64,000 nt of DNA from Phoronis australis (Eukaryota > Phoronida > Phoronidae), in the NCBI GenBank assembly GCA_002633005.1, contig NMRA01000005.1, positions 1,159,601-1,223,600 on the forward strand. Direction: 5' to 3'. A program made the position numbers and the translations under genes. Position 1 is the stretch's first letter, and every line of letters begins with the position of its first letter. This document shows, one piece after another, positions 12,401 to 24,400 of this stretch. The notes under the pieces are model-generated. The model was not told the DNA's origin and did not search any database. It saw only the letters and a list, made by a program, of their open reading frames with translations.

Positions 12401-15400
12401 ATGTTAAGGCATTGATGTTTTATTTTACTTTGTATTCCTCATCTTTCTGTTGTAAGTTATGCTAGCCTACACAATGTCCTAATTTTTAACACCTGTTTCC
12501 AACAAGTTATACTTGTTATTGATATTATTAAGGACTGTCAGTCAGTCACAATAATATTAAAATCTTTTGATTAACCTTTAATTTTCCAATAAACGTTTCC
12601 ATTAAAAACAGTTTCTGACATTGCAACATTGAATAACACTTTAGTTTTACAATTTGTCGCAGTGCCTCAGTTGTTGATCGTTTTCATCTCCCCCACCAGG
12701 TGGCGTTGAAATGATCCGTCTGGGCGAGAACGTGATTGAGTACAGCAAAGACTTCAAGTTCTACATTACAACTAAGCTGCGGAATCCGCACTACCTGCCG
12801 GAGATTGCCACCAAGGTGTCGCTCCTCAACTTCATGATTACGCCGGAAGGTCTGGAGGACCAACTGCTGGGAATTGTGGTCGCTAAGGAGAAGTAAGGCA
12901 TTCTTAACCTGGGTCATTTTTGATTTGAGCGATGAATAACATTACACATTTCAGACAAAAATAGTTGTAGTCACACTTTATGCAAATTTCCAAAATATTC
13001 TGTGTTGTAGCGACTGTGATCCTTCACTTGTTTAGCACACAATATGGCCGACAAGCGAATTTCCATTTTGTTGAATTTCTCTACGAAAGTAAAGGTTAGG
13101 ACATTTTAGTGCGTTACAAGCATGGTTTGTAGTTCGTAGATGTCATGTTTGCTGTTATTTGCGAAAAGCTGATCAGCCTTTGAAAAATGGAAATGACCGT
13201 TTTGGCAATTATTATTATTGTGCATAATAATTGGAGATCTACAGTAATGCAGAAGATGTGTGGGTTTGCGTTGACTTCAAGATATTAACTTGCTCTCGCG
13301 CCGTAACGTCTTGGGTTGTTCACTTGTGGAGTAGAAACGATGAATTCAATGCCACAAAGTTGCTGTTTTGCAAGAATGGGCTAGTAAGGTTCTCAAAGCT
13401 TTGTCTTCCGCTCCCTTCATTTTACGAGGTCTTGCTAGGTATTGATTTTCTCGCAGAACGCTGCCCTGATATCGCTCTGAAGATAAAACCAGTAAGAGCT
13501 TTAATGTGCTTTTCCTACTAAATGGAGCTGTAGTGTTAGTCAAAAGTGAATTCTAATTCATAGCAGAATCATGAGGGATGTCAGTACAAGGCAATTCATT
13601 AGTCATGATACTGTACACGCAATGAATTATTAATGTTTTAGACCTGATTTGGAAGAGGAGCGCCAAGCTCTGATTGTCACCAGTGCTGCCAACCGCAAAC
13701 AGCTTAAAGAGATTGAGGACAAAATTCTTTACACACTCTCCTCATCTGAAGGTAACATTCTTGAAGATGAGTCAGCCATCTTAGTTCTCGACTCGTCGAA
13801 GATTCTCTCCGACGACATCTCCAAGAAACAGAAAGTTGCTGAGGAAACAGAAAAGAAGATTGAGGCATCGCGTATGGGCTATCGACCGATCGCCAAACAC
13901 TCGTCCAATCTCTTTTTTTCGATTGCTGACCTGCCAAATGTTGACCCCATGTATCAGTATTCGCTGACGTGGTTTGTCAATTTGTACTTGAACTCCATTC
14001 ATGACAGGTAGGTCTGTTGCATCTGTCAGTGGTGTTCTTAATTTTTACCTTGAAAACGGATTCTTTGTAATAGATTTTTATGACTGCATGCTCTTCCAAT
14101 TGGATATTATTATAAATTTGTATTTTGCCATTTTTGTGAATTTTGGATAAAGGATGCCTAATTTAACTTTATTATTTGTTACTTCATCTTAGTTTGAAAT
14201 AGAAGGTTGATCAGTCTTATGCATTCATTGAACTTGTTTGTTTACTTTTAATTACTTTGTTTTTTATTTCTTAACAGTTGTTTATGATGACATCACAGCA
14301 GATTGTGATGTCCGTGACAAAAGTTCAATTGTCTGTCCTTGTGTATATTGTCTGCTCCTTTGATCTAACATTTCTCAAAGTTATACTGAGTACTGTCTGG
14401 TAATATAGCTATTACCTTAGGACATCCTGTTTCACACAATAATGAGTGCCGGTTGTTTCAATTTGATTTTTTGACTTGTCCCTAAAAACCGATTTGTGAG
14501 ATAAGGCAAGTTGTCACTTCGTGTTTTTATGGTTGTATTGGGCCTCAGAGGTGTTATATTTGGCTGAAGGCACCATTTTGTTCTTGTCGTATCGTACTTT
14601 GAAATTGGCCTTTTGACCCATTGAAGCAGTGCTCAATACAACTTTACTGAAGTTGTCTCATGTCTTCATTAAGCAACCAAGCCAGTGTCATGCAGGGGAT
14701 TTTCAAAGATGAATTTCAAAAATTACAGCAATAAATCCAAGATCCTCGACCGTCGTATCCGTTACTTGAAGGACCACTTTCAGTACAACTTGTACGAGAA
14801 CGTCTGCCGTTCTCTCTTCGCCGTTCACAAGCTGGTCTTCTCATTCATTCTGTGCGCCAACCTCGAGATGTAAGTGGCGCCACCTGCCGCCATTACCTGT
14901 GTGTGTGTGCCACTAATGCCTCCTATTGTGTGTCTTTGAAATCACATTGACTGGATCATGGTAAATGTGGCAAGCTTAATAAAAGACATTCATAATTATC
15001 AAACAAGCGATTTCAAGTTTTTGGATGCAAAATAAAGTGTATGGAGCAGTTTACCTCGGAGTCCATTTTACCATGGTCTGAGTCAATAATATGGTAACCT
15101 GACATTTATTCAGTTTCAGTTTCTTGGAGATGGTGTGTTTATTAATTTGTGTGTTTGTGTTGACATGTTTGTATTAACCATAGCCATCCTATTTGTTGCT
15201 GGGTTGGTTTTCTCTGTTGTGGCATGCAGCGACATCTCCTGCTGCCATCTGGTTTTCACAAATGTTATTTTTTGTGTTGCTTTGCTTTTTTCATGATGTG
15301 AATTCAAACAGAGAAAATTAATCCAGTGACAAAACCCAACTTCATTGTGTATTTCTATATTGTTTCTTTCCCACAGCACAAGCGGCCATCTCTGCTGTAT

Positions 15401-18400
15401 TGATCTGCCACCTGATGTGTGAATATCTATTAAAACACTGGCAATTAGGGAATAAATTGGTATTTTTTGGTCACTGTTTTAATCTTCTTTTGTCTTCCTG
15501 TGAATGATTTGGCTTTCCGAGATGGTGACTTTTTGGTCACCCACGTTTTTGTTAAAACAACAAAGGAAAATTTTAAATAGGCGTTAGGAATGAACAATTG
15601 TTCAAACTCAACTGTTCTTTTTCTAAATTGGCTTTCATTCTGCCAAATCATGAAAAAAAAAAACATGCAGGCAACGCACTTTCTTATTTGCGGCTATATT
15701 TTCATTAGTGGCCTTGCTGTTTTGATTGGTAAATACATGTCAAGTGACTTTACAATACAGCAGTGACTGATTATGGTGGAGGTCTGAAGGTTTTGGCTAT
15801 CCTTTTGCTACTTAATTTTCACACTTACGTTGACGTTTTCGTGTGCCTCTTTCTAGTAACAAATCCAAGATATTGGAGAAACGTGTCCGCTATCTTACCG
15901 AGCATTTCACACTGAGTCTCTACGACAACACGTGTCGCTCGTTGTTTGCACTGCACAAGTTGTTGTTGTCATTTTATCTCGCCGTTACCGTGGCCACGTA
16001 AGTCATGTGACCTGGTCCCGAGACCACCGTACTTAACTCAAGACTAGACTTGAGAACTGGTTAGTCCTAGATTGAGCTCTCCTCTTTCACAGAGGTAGAA
16101 AAATGTATTATATATGACTGACTTTTCAAAAGCTCAGGCATTCCTGAGTGTATTAACAGGGAAAGACGATAGATTGCGCATCCAGTGTTGATATTTGCCC
16201 TTTTGCCTTTTTTGTGTCAATATTGCAACCCAAAATGCAATAATATAAGTTGCCTACATCACAATGATGATTTATATATTATGGTTAGGATATGAGAACG
16301 TGACAAGTTCATCACTTTTGCATACAAAGAAGCTAGATAAGTGGTTGACACATGTGCTGCATTCTGGGTAAATAAATTACTCAGATTGGTGCCGTGCTAT
16401 CTCAGGACAGGCCAGTCGACTGACCAGGTGGTACTCTTTAAGTAAACTTTGAAATTTCTCGGGATACAATTTGTCTGTTTAGAGGATTGGGAAAAGTTTG
16501 GTGGTCTCGGATCCAGGTCTTTGAATAGCATTCATCAGGATGGTGAAGAGGTTGATTTATAGTCAGTGATTTTGATTTTTCGATCCTATATCATAAATTA
16601 TTCAAACGATTTAGAAGCTTTTGTGTTGCCTTTTCCTGTAAAAACATCTAAAAACAAAAAATTGAGGTAAATTTTGCGTTTTGTTGTGCAGCACAGTTCA
16701 TTTGGTTTTTTGCTGAATTTGCTTGGCAGCGCTTGACTTTGCTAATTATTTTTTGTTTTTTATTATTAAAGAACAACCGATACACTTAGCAAATAATCAG
16801 ACATACGAATTCCTTATAAGTTATATGCTCCACTCACTTGCCATAATTGATTTGGCTTTTACGAAATAAATCATGAGAATCTTTTTGCAATGATATTGAC
16901 TATGATATGTGGGTAAGACCAAAATCGGTAATCGGGTTTGTTGCTAAATGTTTCTCACCAAACTCAGTGAAGAAAATTAACAAATTCTTCCAATCAGACA
17001 TTTGTGACATTGTCGCATTTTTTGGCTAAGTTTTGAATTTTTTCCACGCACAGTTCATTGGCGTTTGATTAACAATCAGTCTTTTTTCTGGAGACACAGG
17101 TTAAAATTTTCCATGATTATTGCTTTTCTGCTATTTTATCCACCTAACTGCTTTAGGGGATTAATATATTTTAAAGAATTTAATTCAGTTGAAATTGATG
17201 GTATTTCACCCTATTCTTAATCAGGGCTCGTGGGGACCTCCAGCGNTGGGAATTGTGGTCGCTAAGGAGAAGTAAGGCATTCTTAACCTGGGTCATTGGG
17301 AATTGTGGTCGCTAAGGAGAAGTAAGGCATTCTTAACCTGGGTCATTGGGAATTGTGGTCGCTAAGGAGAAGTAAGGCATTCTTAACCTTGGTCATTGGG
17401 AATTGTGGTCGCTAAGGAGAAGTAAGGCATTCTTAACCTGGGTCTTTAAGGACTTCATGTTTTTCTTGACTGGTGGTGTCGGACTCGAGAACACAATTCC
17501 CAACCCTGACAAGACATGGCTCAGCGATAAGAGCTGGGATGAGATCTGCCGATTGGCTGACCTAGACTCCGCCTACCGAGGGTTCCGTGAGAGCTTCAGC
17601 CAGAACGTGGATGAGTGGCGTGTCTATTATGAGAGCAAGGAACCCCATAATGTTGAGTTGCCACAACCCTGGCAAGAGAAGCTGGGTGACTTCCATAGAA
17701 TGATAGTGCTGCGGTGCATCCGCCCTGATAAGGTGTGTAGTCGTTGGTTACTCTGAATTCTGATATTTGGCCATTTTCAGTAATACTTAGTCAAAATCTT
17801 AAAAACCTCCAACTTTGAGCATGAATTAATCCTGTCAGTGTTACCAAATCTATAACCAGAGAAGCAAGGGGTGGAACACCAAGGGGTGGAATACCAAGGG
17901 GTGGAATACCAAGGGGTGGAACACACTCGTTCTGTATTTTCTGTGATATTAGAGTTTTAACTCGATGCATCAAAAGTATTTGGAAATTCAGTACTTAGCC
18001 CATTAACCAAGTTAGAAATTTCCAATTTCTTTATGCTTCCAAAGGGCCCCCTCATCTTGTAGTTCTTACAAAAGTAAGTCGGTGTTCTGTTGGGGGAGGG
18101 TGTTTCTTGAATTATTTTCTATGATATTTGATATTTTTATGTTGGCAGCATTTATCAACTCGCAGATGACTTCCAAAACCCAAGTAGATGTGTCTTGTTT
18201 GACAACTTCAAAGTTCACAGTTGTGGCAAAAAGGATGAAAAAGGATAAAATTCAAACTCATTTGGCGAAATTTAAAAAAAAAACATCATCTCCGTGTGCC
18301 CTTGAGTTCAATCTGACACAAATGTGTTTTTCCCTATAGGTGTCGCCAGCCATTACCAACTATGTTATCTCCAAACTGGGTCAGAAGTTCGTCGAGCCGC

Positions 18401-21400
18401 CTCCGTTTGACCTCGCCAAGTCGTACAGTGACTCCAACTGTTGTGCTCCTCTGATCTTTGTGCTGTCGCCTGGTGCTGATCCCACTATGGCTCTGCTAAA
18501 GTTTGCTGATGACAAGGGTTTTGGCGGGAACAAGCTGAACAGCATTTCACTTGGTCAAGGACAGGTGAGCGCCATCTGCTGGTGAATCAATTGCCATGTT
18601 GTGTTTGAAATTTGGTGAAACAGAAGCGGGTAGTGTTTTCTCTTACAAATGTACGTAAACGGTTTTATGTAACAGGCAAGTGGCCCCCGTCAACTGGTTT
18701 TACAAATCAAAAATGTTAATAAATATAAACCTTGTTTCAACCACAGTTGCTGGCAAATAGGCACTACTCCTTGATTGTAAAGCACATATTCATTTTTGTG
18801 TTTAATAAATTGTACAAATCATCGTAGGATAGAGTCAAGTTTAGTTAAATGTTATTGTTATTGTTTTGGAGTAACTTAACTCACATTTGTACACTTTTAG
18901 GGTCCCATCGCAGCCAAGATGATTGAAGAAGCCAAAGCGAATGGCTCGTGGGTCCTGCTACAGAATTGTCATCTGGCAGTCTCGTGGATGACCGCCTTGG
19001 AGAAGATCTGCGAGGACTTCACGCCAGAAACTGTCCACACGGACTTCCGCCTTTGGCTGACCAGCTATCCATCGGACAAGTTCCCTGTCACTGTACTTCA
19101 GAATGGAGTCAAGATGACAAACGAGCCCCCTACTGGTCTACGCCAGAACCTATTACAGTCATACCTTAATGACCCAATCAGTGACGAGACATTCTTCAAG
19201 GGATGTCCCGGCAAAGAAGGGGTATGTGGTTGTTTTTTACTTCTTCAAGAAATATCGCAGCAATATGAATCGAGTAGTCCTGTAAGAAATGAAGAAAATT
19301 GTTATGACGTGAAGCCAAATCGTTCTCATCCAAACTTGACAGAAAAGAGAGACCAAATTTTCATCCTGTTTCATAAGCGCATTTGTGTTCTGTAGCTCTA
19401 CACTTGTGTTCTGTAGCTCTACATTTGTGTTCTGTAGCTCTACACGTGGAAAGCTAGCGTAAGGTGTAACAAACTTCATCCGAATTTCCGCTGTTCAGTA
19501 ATAAGTTGGCCCATGACATCAAGGGAAGTGGGACAGAAATATGCCTTAATTGTGTCTTATCTCGCAAAAGGTCTATTCTGCAAAAAATCAAAGAAACTGG
19601 GGTCAATGCGGATAGTGGTACAATTTTTGTATGTTCATTTCCTTCTAATGTTTGTTTTCAGTTATTTCTAAGTATTTACTATATAACTGATGTCAGGCAA
19701 ATTTTGTTTCAGGCATTTGAAAAACTACTGTTTGGACTCTGCTTCTTCCACGCCCTTATTCAAGAGCGAATGAAGTTCGGTCCTTTGGGATGGAACATTC
19801 CCTACGGCTTCAACGAGTCCGACCTCCGCATCTCTGTCAGACAACTTCAGGTGTGTTTGAAAGATAACAACATGTGGTCTGTCACTAGTCACATACTTTG
19901 CTACAATCATTTTATGTTGCTGTAGAATGCTTCAGTCATTATTTGTGAAAAATGTTTCCTTAAAGTTTTACAACTTGTATATGTTAATCCAACTAAGGAG
20001 GTGTTCAAACTAAAGTTTGTCTTGTAACAAATCTAAATTTTTGTCGAAAGTCATGGTGACTGCCACTTTTTTCGCAAACTACATCATAATTTTTCTTTTG
20101 TTTTGCATCTGTTTTATCTTGTACTATTTTGCATATCCACAAACTTCCTCCATGTCAGCATGCTGATAGTATTCCACAATCCTTTGCTCCACAGATGTTC
20201 ATCAATGAGTATGAAACTGTGCCCTACGAGGCAATCACGTACCTGACTGGCGAGTGTAACTACGGCGGTCGCGTCACAGACGACTGGGACCGTCGACTCA
20301 TCATGACTATCCTCTCTGACTTCTTCAATGAGCACATTGTGCATGATGCCAAGTACAGGTTCTCAAGCAGTGGCAACTACTACGCTCCCCCCAAGGGAGA
20401 GTATGACGATTACGTAGAATTTATCAAAGTAAGTGTTTTTTGTGAAATGCAAAATACTGTCTTGTTCTCAGTAATTTTGCATGTCAAAGACACCAGGACT
20501 TCCTTAGATTTCCCTCAAAGTGTTTTGTCACAAAACTAAAATGTTCGTAATGCTGCTTTTAATGATGTTGGCTTTTGGCCAAATTAATTATAAGAGACTC
20601 TGACAGTGCAACTATTGTCAGCATTGTGTATTTACATATTATATACATTCCATCGTTTCGATGAAAATTACTTCACCATTCTCACCACAATCATGGTCAC
20701 AAGTAACACAGACAACTAATTTACCAAATCTCACGTGTAAAGCAGTCGAAGCTATCCCCAAAGAGTGAGCTCAACCGACCTCAGGCTGCCATTCCTTGAG
20801 AATGGTGAAGTGATTTTCATCGAAATGTTGAAATGTATATAATTATGTAAATACACATTGCTGACAACTATTGTGCTGAGTTTATTATTAAAGCTGCTTT
20901 GTTGCTGCATGTTGAAAAACGGGGTACCGTTATCTCAAGTTCATTGAGTTTAACAATTTTCATTCACGAATAATTCTTGTTTTTTTAGTGTCTGTAGTTA
21001 CAGAGTTGGTGTTTCAAACCTTGTTGTCGATTAAACTTTATGTTTGTGTTAAGTGAATTAATTGCTATGTTGCACTTATGATCTTATTTAACAACGTTAA
21101 ACATCCTGTCTGTGATTTTTTTAAATTTCCTCATGAATTACAAGTTACTGGTGTGAAAATAATGACGGAGGGTCACTCAAGCCTATTTAGCTAGTTGGAA
21201 AGTCGTGAGGCTTGCTTGCAAAAGTTCGGAGCTAATGAAGCAGAACATAGTCTAAGGTTGCACTAAGAATGGTTGACAAAAGTGTGTTATTCTTGTACAA
21301 AGTCCATGGACTGTTTTAACACATCATGTGTTCTGGAATCTTTCAGAACTTGCCCATGTCTCAGTTGCCGGAGGTTTTTGGCATGGACAGCAACGTGGAC

Positions 21401-24400
21401 ATCTCCAAGGAGCTGCAGGAGACAAAGCAGCTGTTTGACGCCGTGCTGCTGACGCAAGGGGCAGGGGACGGTGGGGGCGGGGGCAGTTCTGATGACCAGC
21501 TGCTTACCATTGCAGCTGATATCTTGTCAAAGGTAAGACTTAGGCAATAACATCAGTTAGTGGTCACTGTAACAAATAAGTTCATGATCCATTTCGCTTT
21601 TAATCCAAAAGCATCTGTTTTTCTGATGATGATTTTTGGTTAAGAGTGAAAAGTTGTCCATAAACATGTTTGTATCTGTGCTGATAATCAGATTGCTACT
21701 TAATCATTGCCACACTAACTAGCAGCTTGAAATGAAATAAAAGAAAAATACAAAAGGGAAACCATTCCAGTAGTTCAAAATTGCCGAGTGTACAATCACA
21801 TATTACAGTCAAAATTTAATTGACAAATGGTTGGACTGTTACTGTTCACCTGATGATGCTTCATAACATGATTTTTGTTCAGTTCCTTAGGATTTATAAT
21901 GTATCAGCATTGTAAAGGATGTGAAGTGTTTGAGTTGAATTCGAGATTTGACTATTAATGACACTTGAGCAGGACACAATAGTCAGTATTGGTAATTATC
22001 AAGTGCTCAACAGCTCCACCTCTTAGTGGCTATTTGCAACTATAATCTTCAATAAGCTATTTTGTACCATGTGAGTTGTACTGTGTAATTCTATGTGTGG
22101 TTTGTTCCTCTCTACAGTTACCAAAGAACTACGACCTGGAGGCTGCCAGTGCCAAGTACCCAGTAGTGTATGCAGAGAGCATGAATACAGTTCTTGTACA
22201 GGAAATGGAAAGATTCAACAAGTGCGTTCTTTTATTGATTCTTCAGAGTAGTTTGCAGTGGGAAACTTGCAAAGCAATGGTGACTCGACTCTTACTGCCC
22301 TCTAGGGGACATGATGTAAAATGCTTCTGCTGTGTTGCTTTTGATGATTCTCTACATTTGGAAAATAGAATTATTATCAGATAGTGTTAGAAAATAGTCT
22401 ATGTTGGTTTGTAGAAGTCTTTCATTGGGCTAAGATGTTTAGGATGTTGCTTCTTGGACAACTTATGTCCTTTCTAGATTTTCTTTTTCCATAAGTGTTA
22501 TTTTCAGTCACTCATTTTTGTCATGTTACATGTGCTAATTGGCTATATAAATGAATTAAAACTTTATTTTTGTTAAATGAATAAGGTGCGTTTGTGTGAA
22601 CTGACACATTTTGCAAAACAGTTAGCTTTTGTTTTTCAATAAGTCTGGATGTAAAATATCTCTCAACTATTTGCAGCAAATAAAGTCTTCACACTTGTCA
22701 ACAAAATCTGTGTGTTTGGTTTCATTTTTGGAAACCGAATAATTGAAAACTCATCTTTTATTTTAAAATCGTGTCATCTTATTTCTTCCATAGACTGCTG
22801 AGTATTATCCGGTCAAGCCTGCTCAATCTACAGAAGGCCATTAAAGGTCTTGTGGTCATGTCCACCGACTTAGAGGCTCTCGCGGGTAGTTTACTTCTTG
22901 GTAAACTGCCAGCCATGTGGGCCAAGCGTTCATATCCTTCTCTGAAGCCTCTTGGCAGCTACATCACCGACTTCCTGGAGAGACTGAAGTTGTTGCAGGT
23001 GGGTTTTCATAGTACTAATCTTTAAGTCATACGGTTTTCAAAAACATCTATATTGGTGAGGAGACCGTTGTCAAAGTTTTTAACTTGGCAAGAAGCATTT
23101 AATTTTGTGCAAGCAAACTAAAGATGAAATGGAAAACGTTGATAGGGTTTGGGTTTGGGTAAACTTTTTTTTCTAGTTTAAAGTTGTCCACTTTGGTTGA
23201 TTCTCCTACACGTGGCTTTAAAGTTCCTCTTGTAGTTTCGGTGTTCCATGCCTCTTTTATGATTATAAACAGTCTATGGATGAGAACTGCTGTGTACCGG
23301 TAAACCAAAGTAGCTTTTTTCTTTCGTTGTGGTTCTTAACCATTGTGATCAATTTTAGTCAAATATTCTGTTTTTGTCCATCATTGTCATCTGATTCCTG
23401 ATTAATGAAATTTCTAATTCTTTGTTACTCAGGCACATTCCTATTGATGACCTCTAGGGAGGAGCCTCAGGATTTATAAATATCAACTTTGTTGTTAAAG
23501 CTGTTGTCATTAATTTTTTGTTTCTCCAGGATTGGTATGATGAGGGCAAGCCGGTCGTTTTCTGGGTCTCCGGGTTTTTCTTTACTCAGGCCTTCTTGAC
23601 TGGCGTTTGTCAGAACTACGCTCGCAAATACACCATACCTATTGACAAGCTGTCGTTTGACTTTGAGGTACGTAGCTCCTCCTCCCCTGACCAGCGTGAC
23701 CCATAACTTTGCTGAGGTTGCTTCATAGTCTGTAGTATTAACTTGAAAATCAGACCTTTATCCACCAAATGTGTCCTTCTAAAACAGACTGTTTTGGTCA
23801 CATCTTATAACTTAACTGAGAGCAGAAGATAATTTCTGAAATTTACCTATTTATTTCCCAGTGTTTCTAATGCCACAATGTTTTCTAAAATACCGTCTGA
23901 TTGGAAGTTATGGTACAGAATCTGAAATGACAAGCCATTCATTCGGAAAACGAAAAAAAATTATGTATCACTTGTTGGTGAGACATTGCTGTGAAGATAC
24001 TCGAAGTGCGATATAACCCTAATGTTAAAGTCCATTTTCACTTTTCAATCAACAAAGAACTGACTTTAAAGTCATTGATGAACTTTTAATTGCCCCAGCT
24101 TTTACGAGACCTTGATTCTACAAGGCCTTGAATTAATTACTTAGTTGTGCTTTCAGGTTCTCAAGACACACTCTGAAGAAACTCCGCCAAAAGATGGCGC
24201 CTACATTCATGGCTTGTTCCTAGATGGCGCTAGATGGGATAATGACAAGTAAGTTCTGGCTGCTTTCATGTTCTGAAATTTTAAACGAGGATTAAAATTA
24301 CTAATTTTGACTGGTGAACTGGTTAAGTATTCATTGTGTGATATTGTGTTTAAAAATAGATTTTGTTTCAAGATAAGGCGGGAGGTATTTTTGTTCTGCT

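Larger units (their letters stand above)
7710..12699 (+). other. Dynein intron 12, 5 kb, with candidate microexons and an inverted repeat
   Basis: No conserved dynein sequence is missing between exons 12 and 13. The intron holds two candidate in-frame small exons (9341-9349 and 11824-11865), an interspersed repeat copy near 8880-9070 and a MITE-like inverted repeat at 11971-12264. I see no other gene in it. Confidence 0.7.

Noticed and set aside
15388-15430. ttcccacag acceptor between the duplicated exons as a further exon 15 copy
   Set aside because: The sequence after it has no similarity to exon 15 and soon meets stops.
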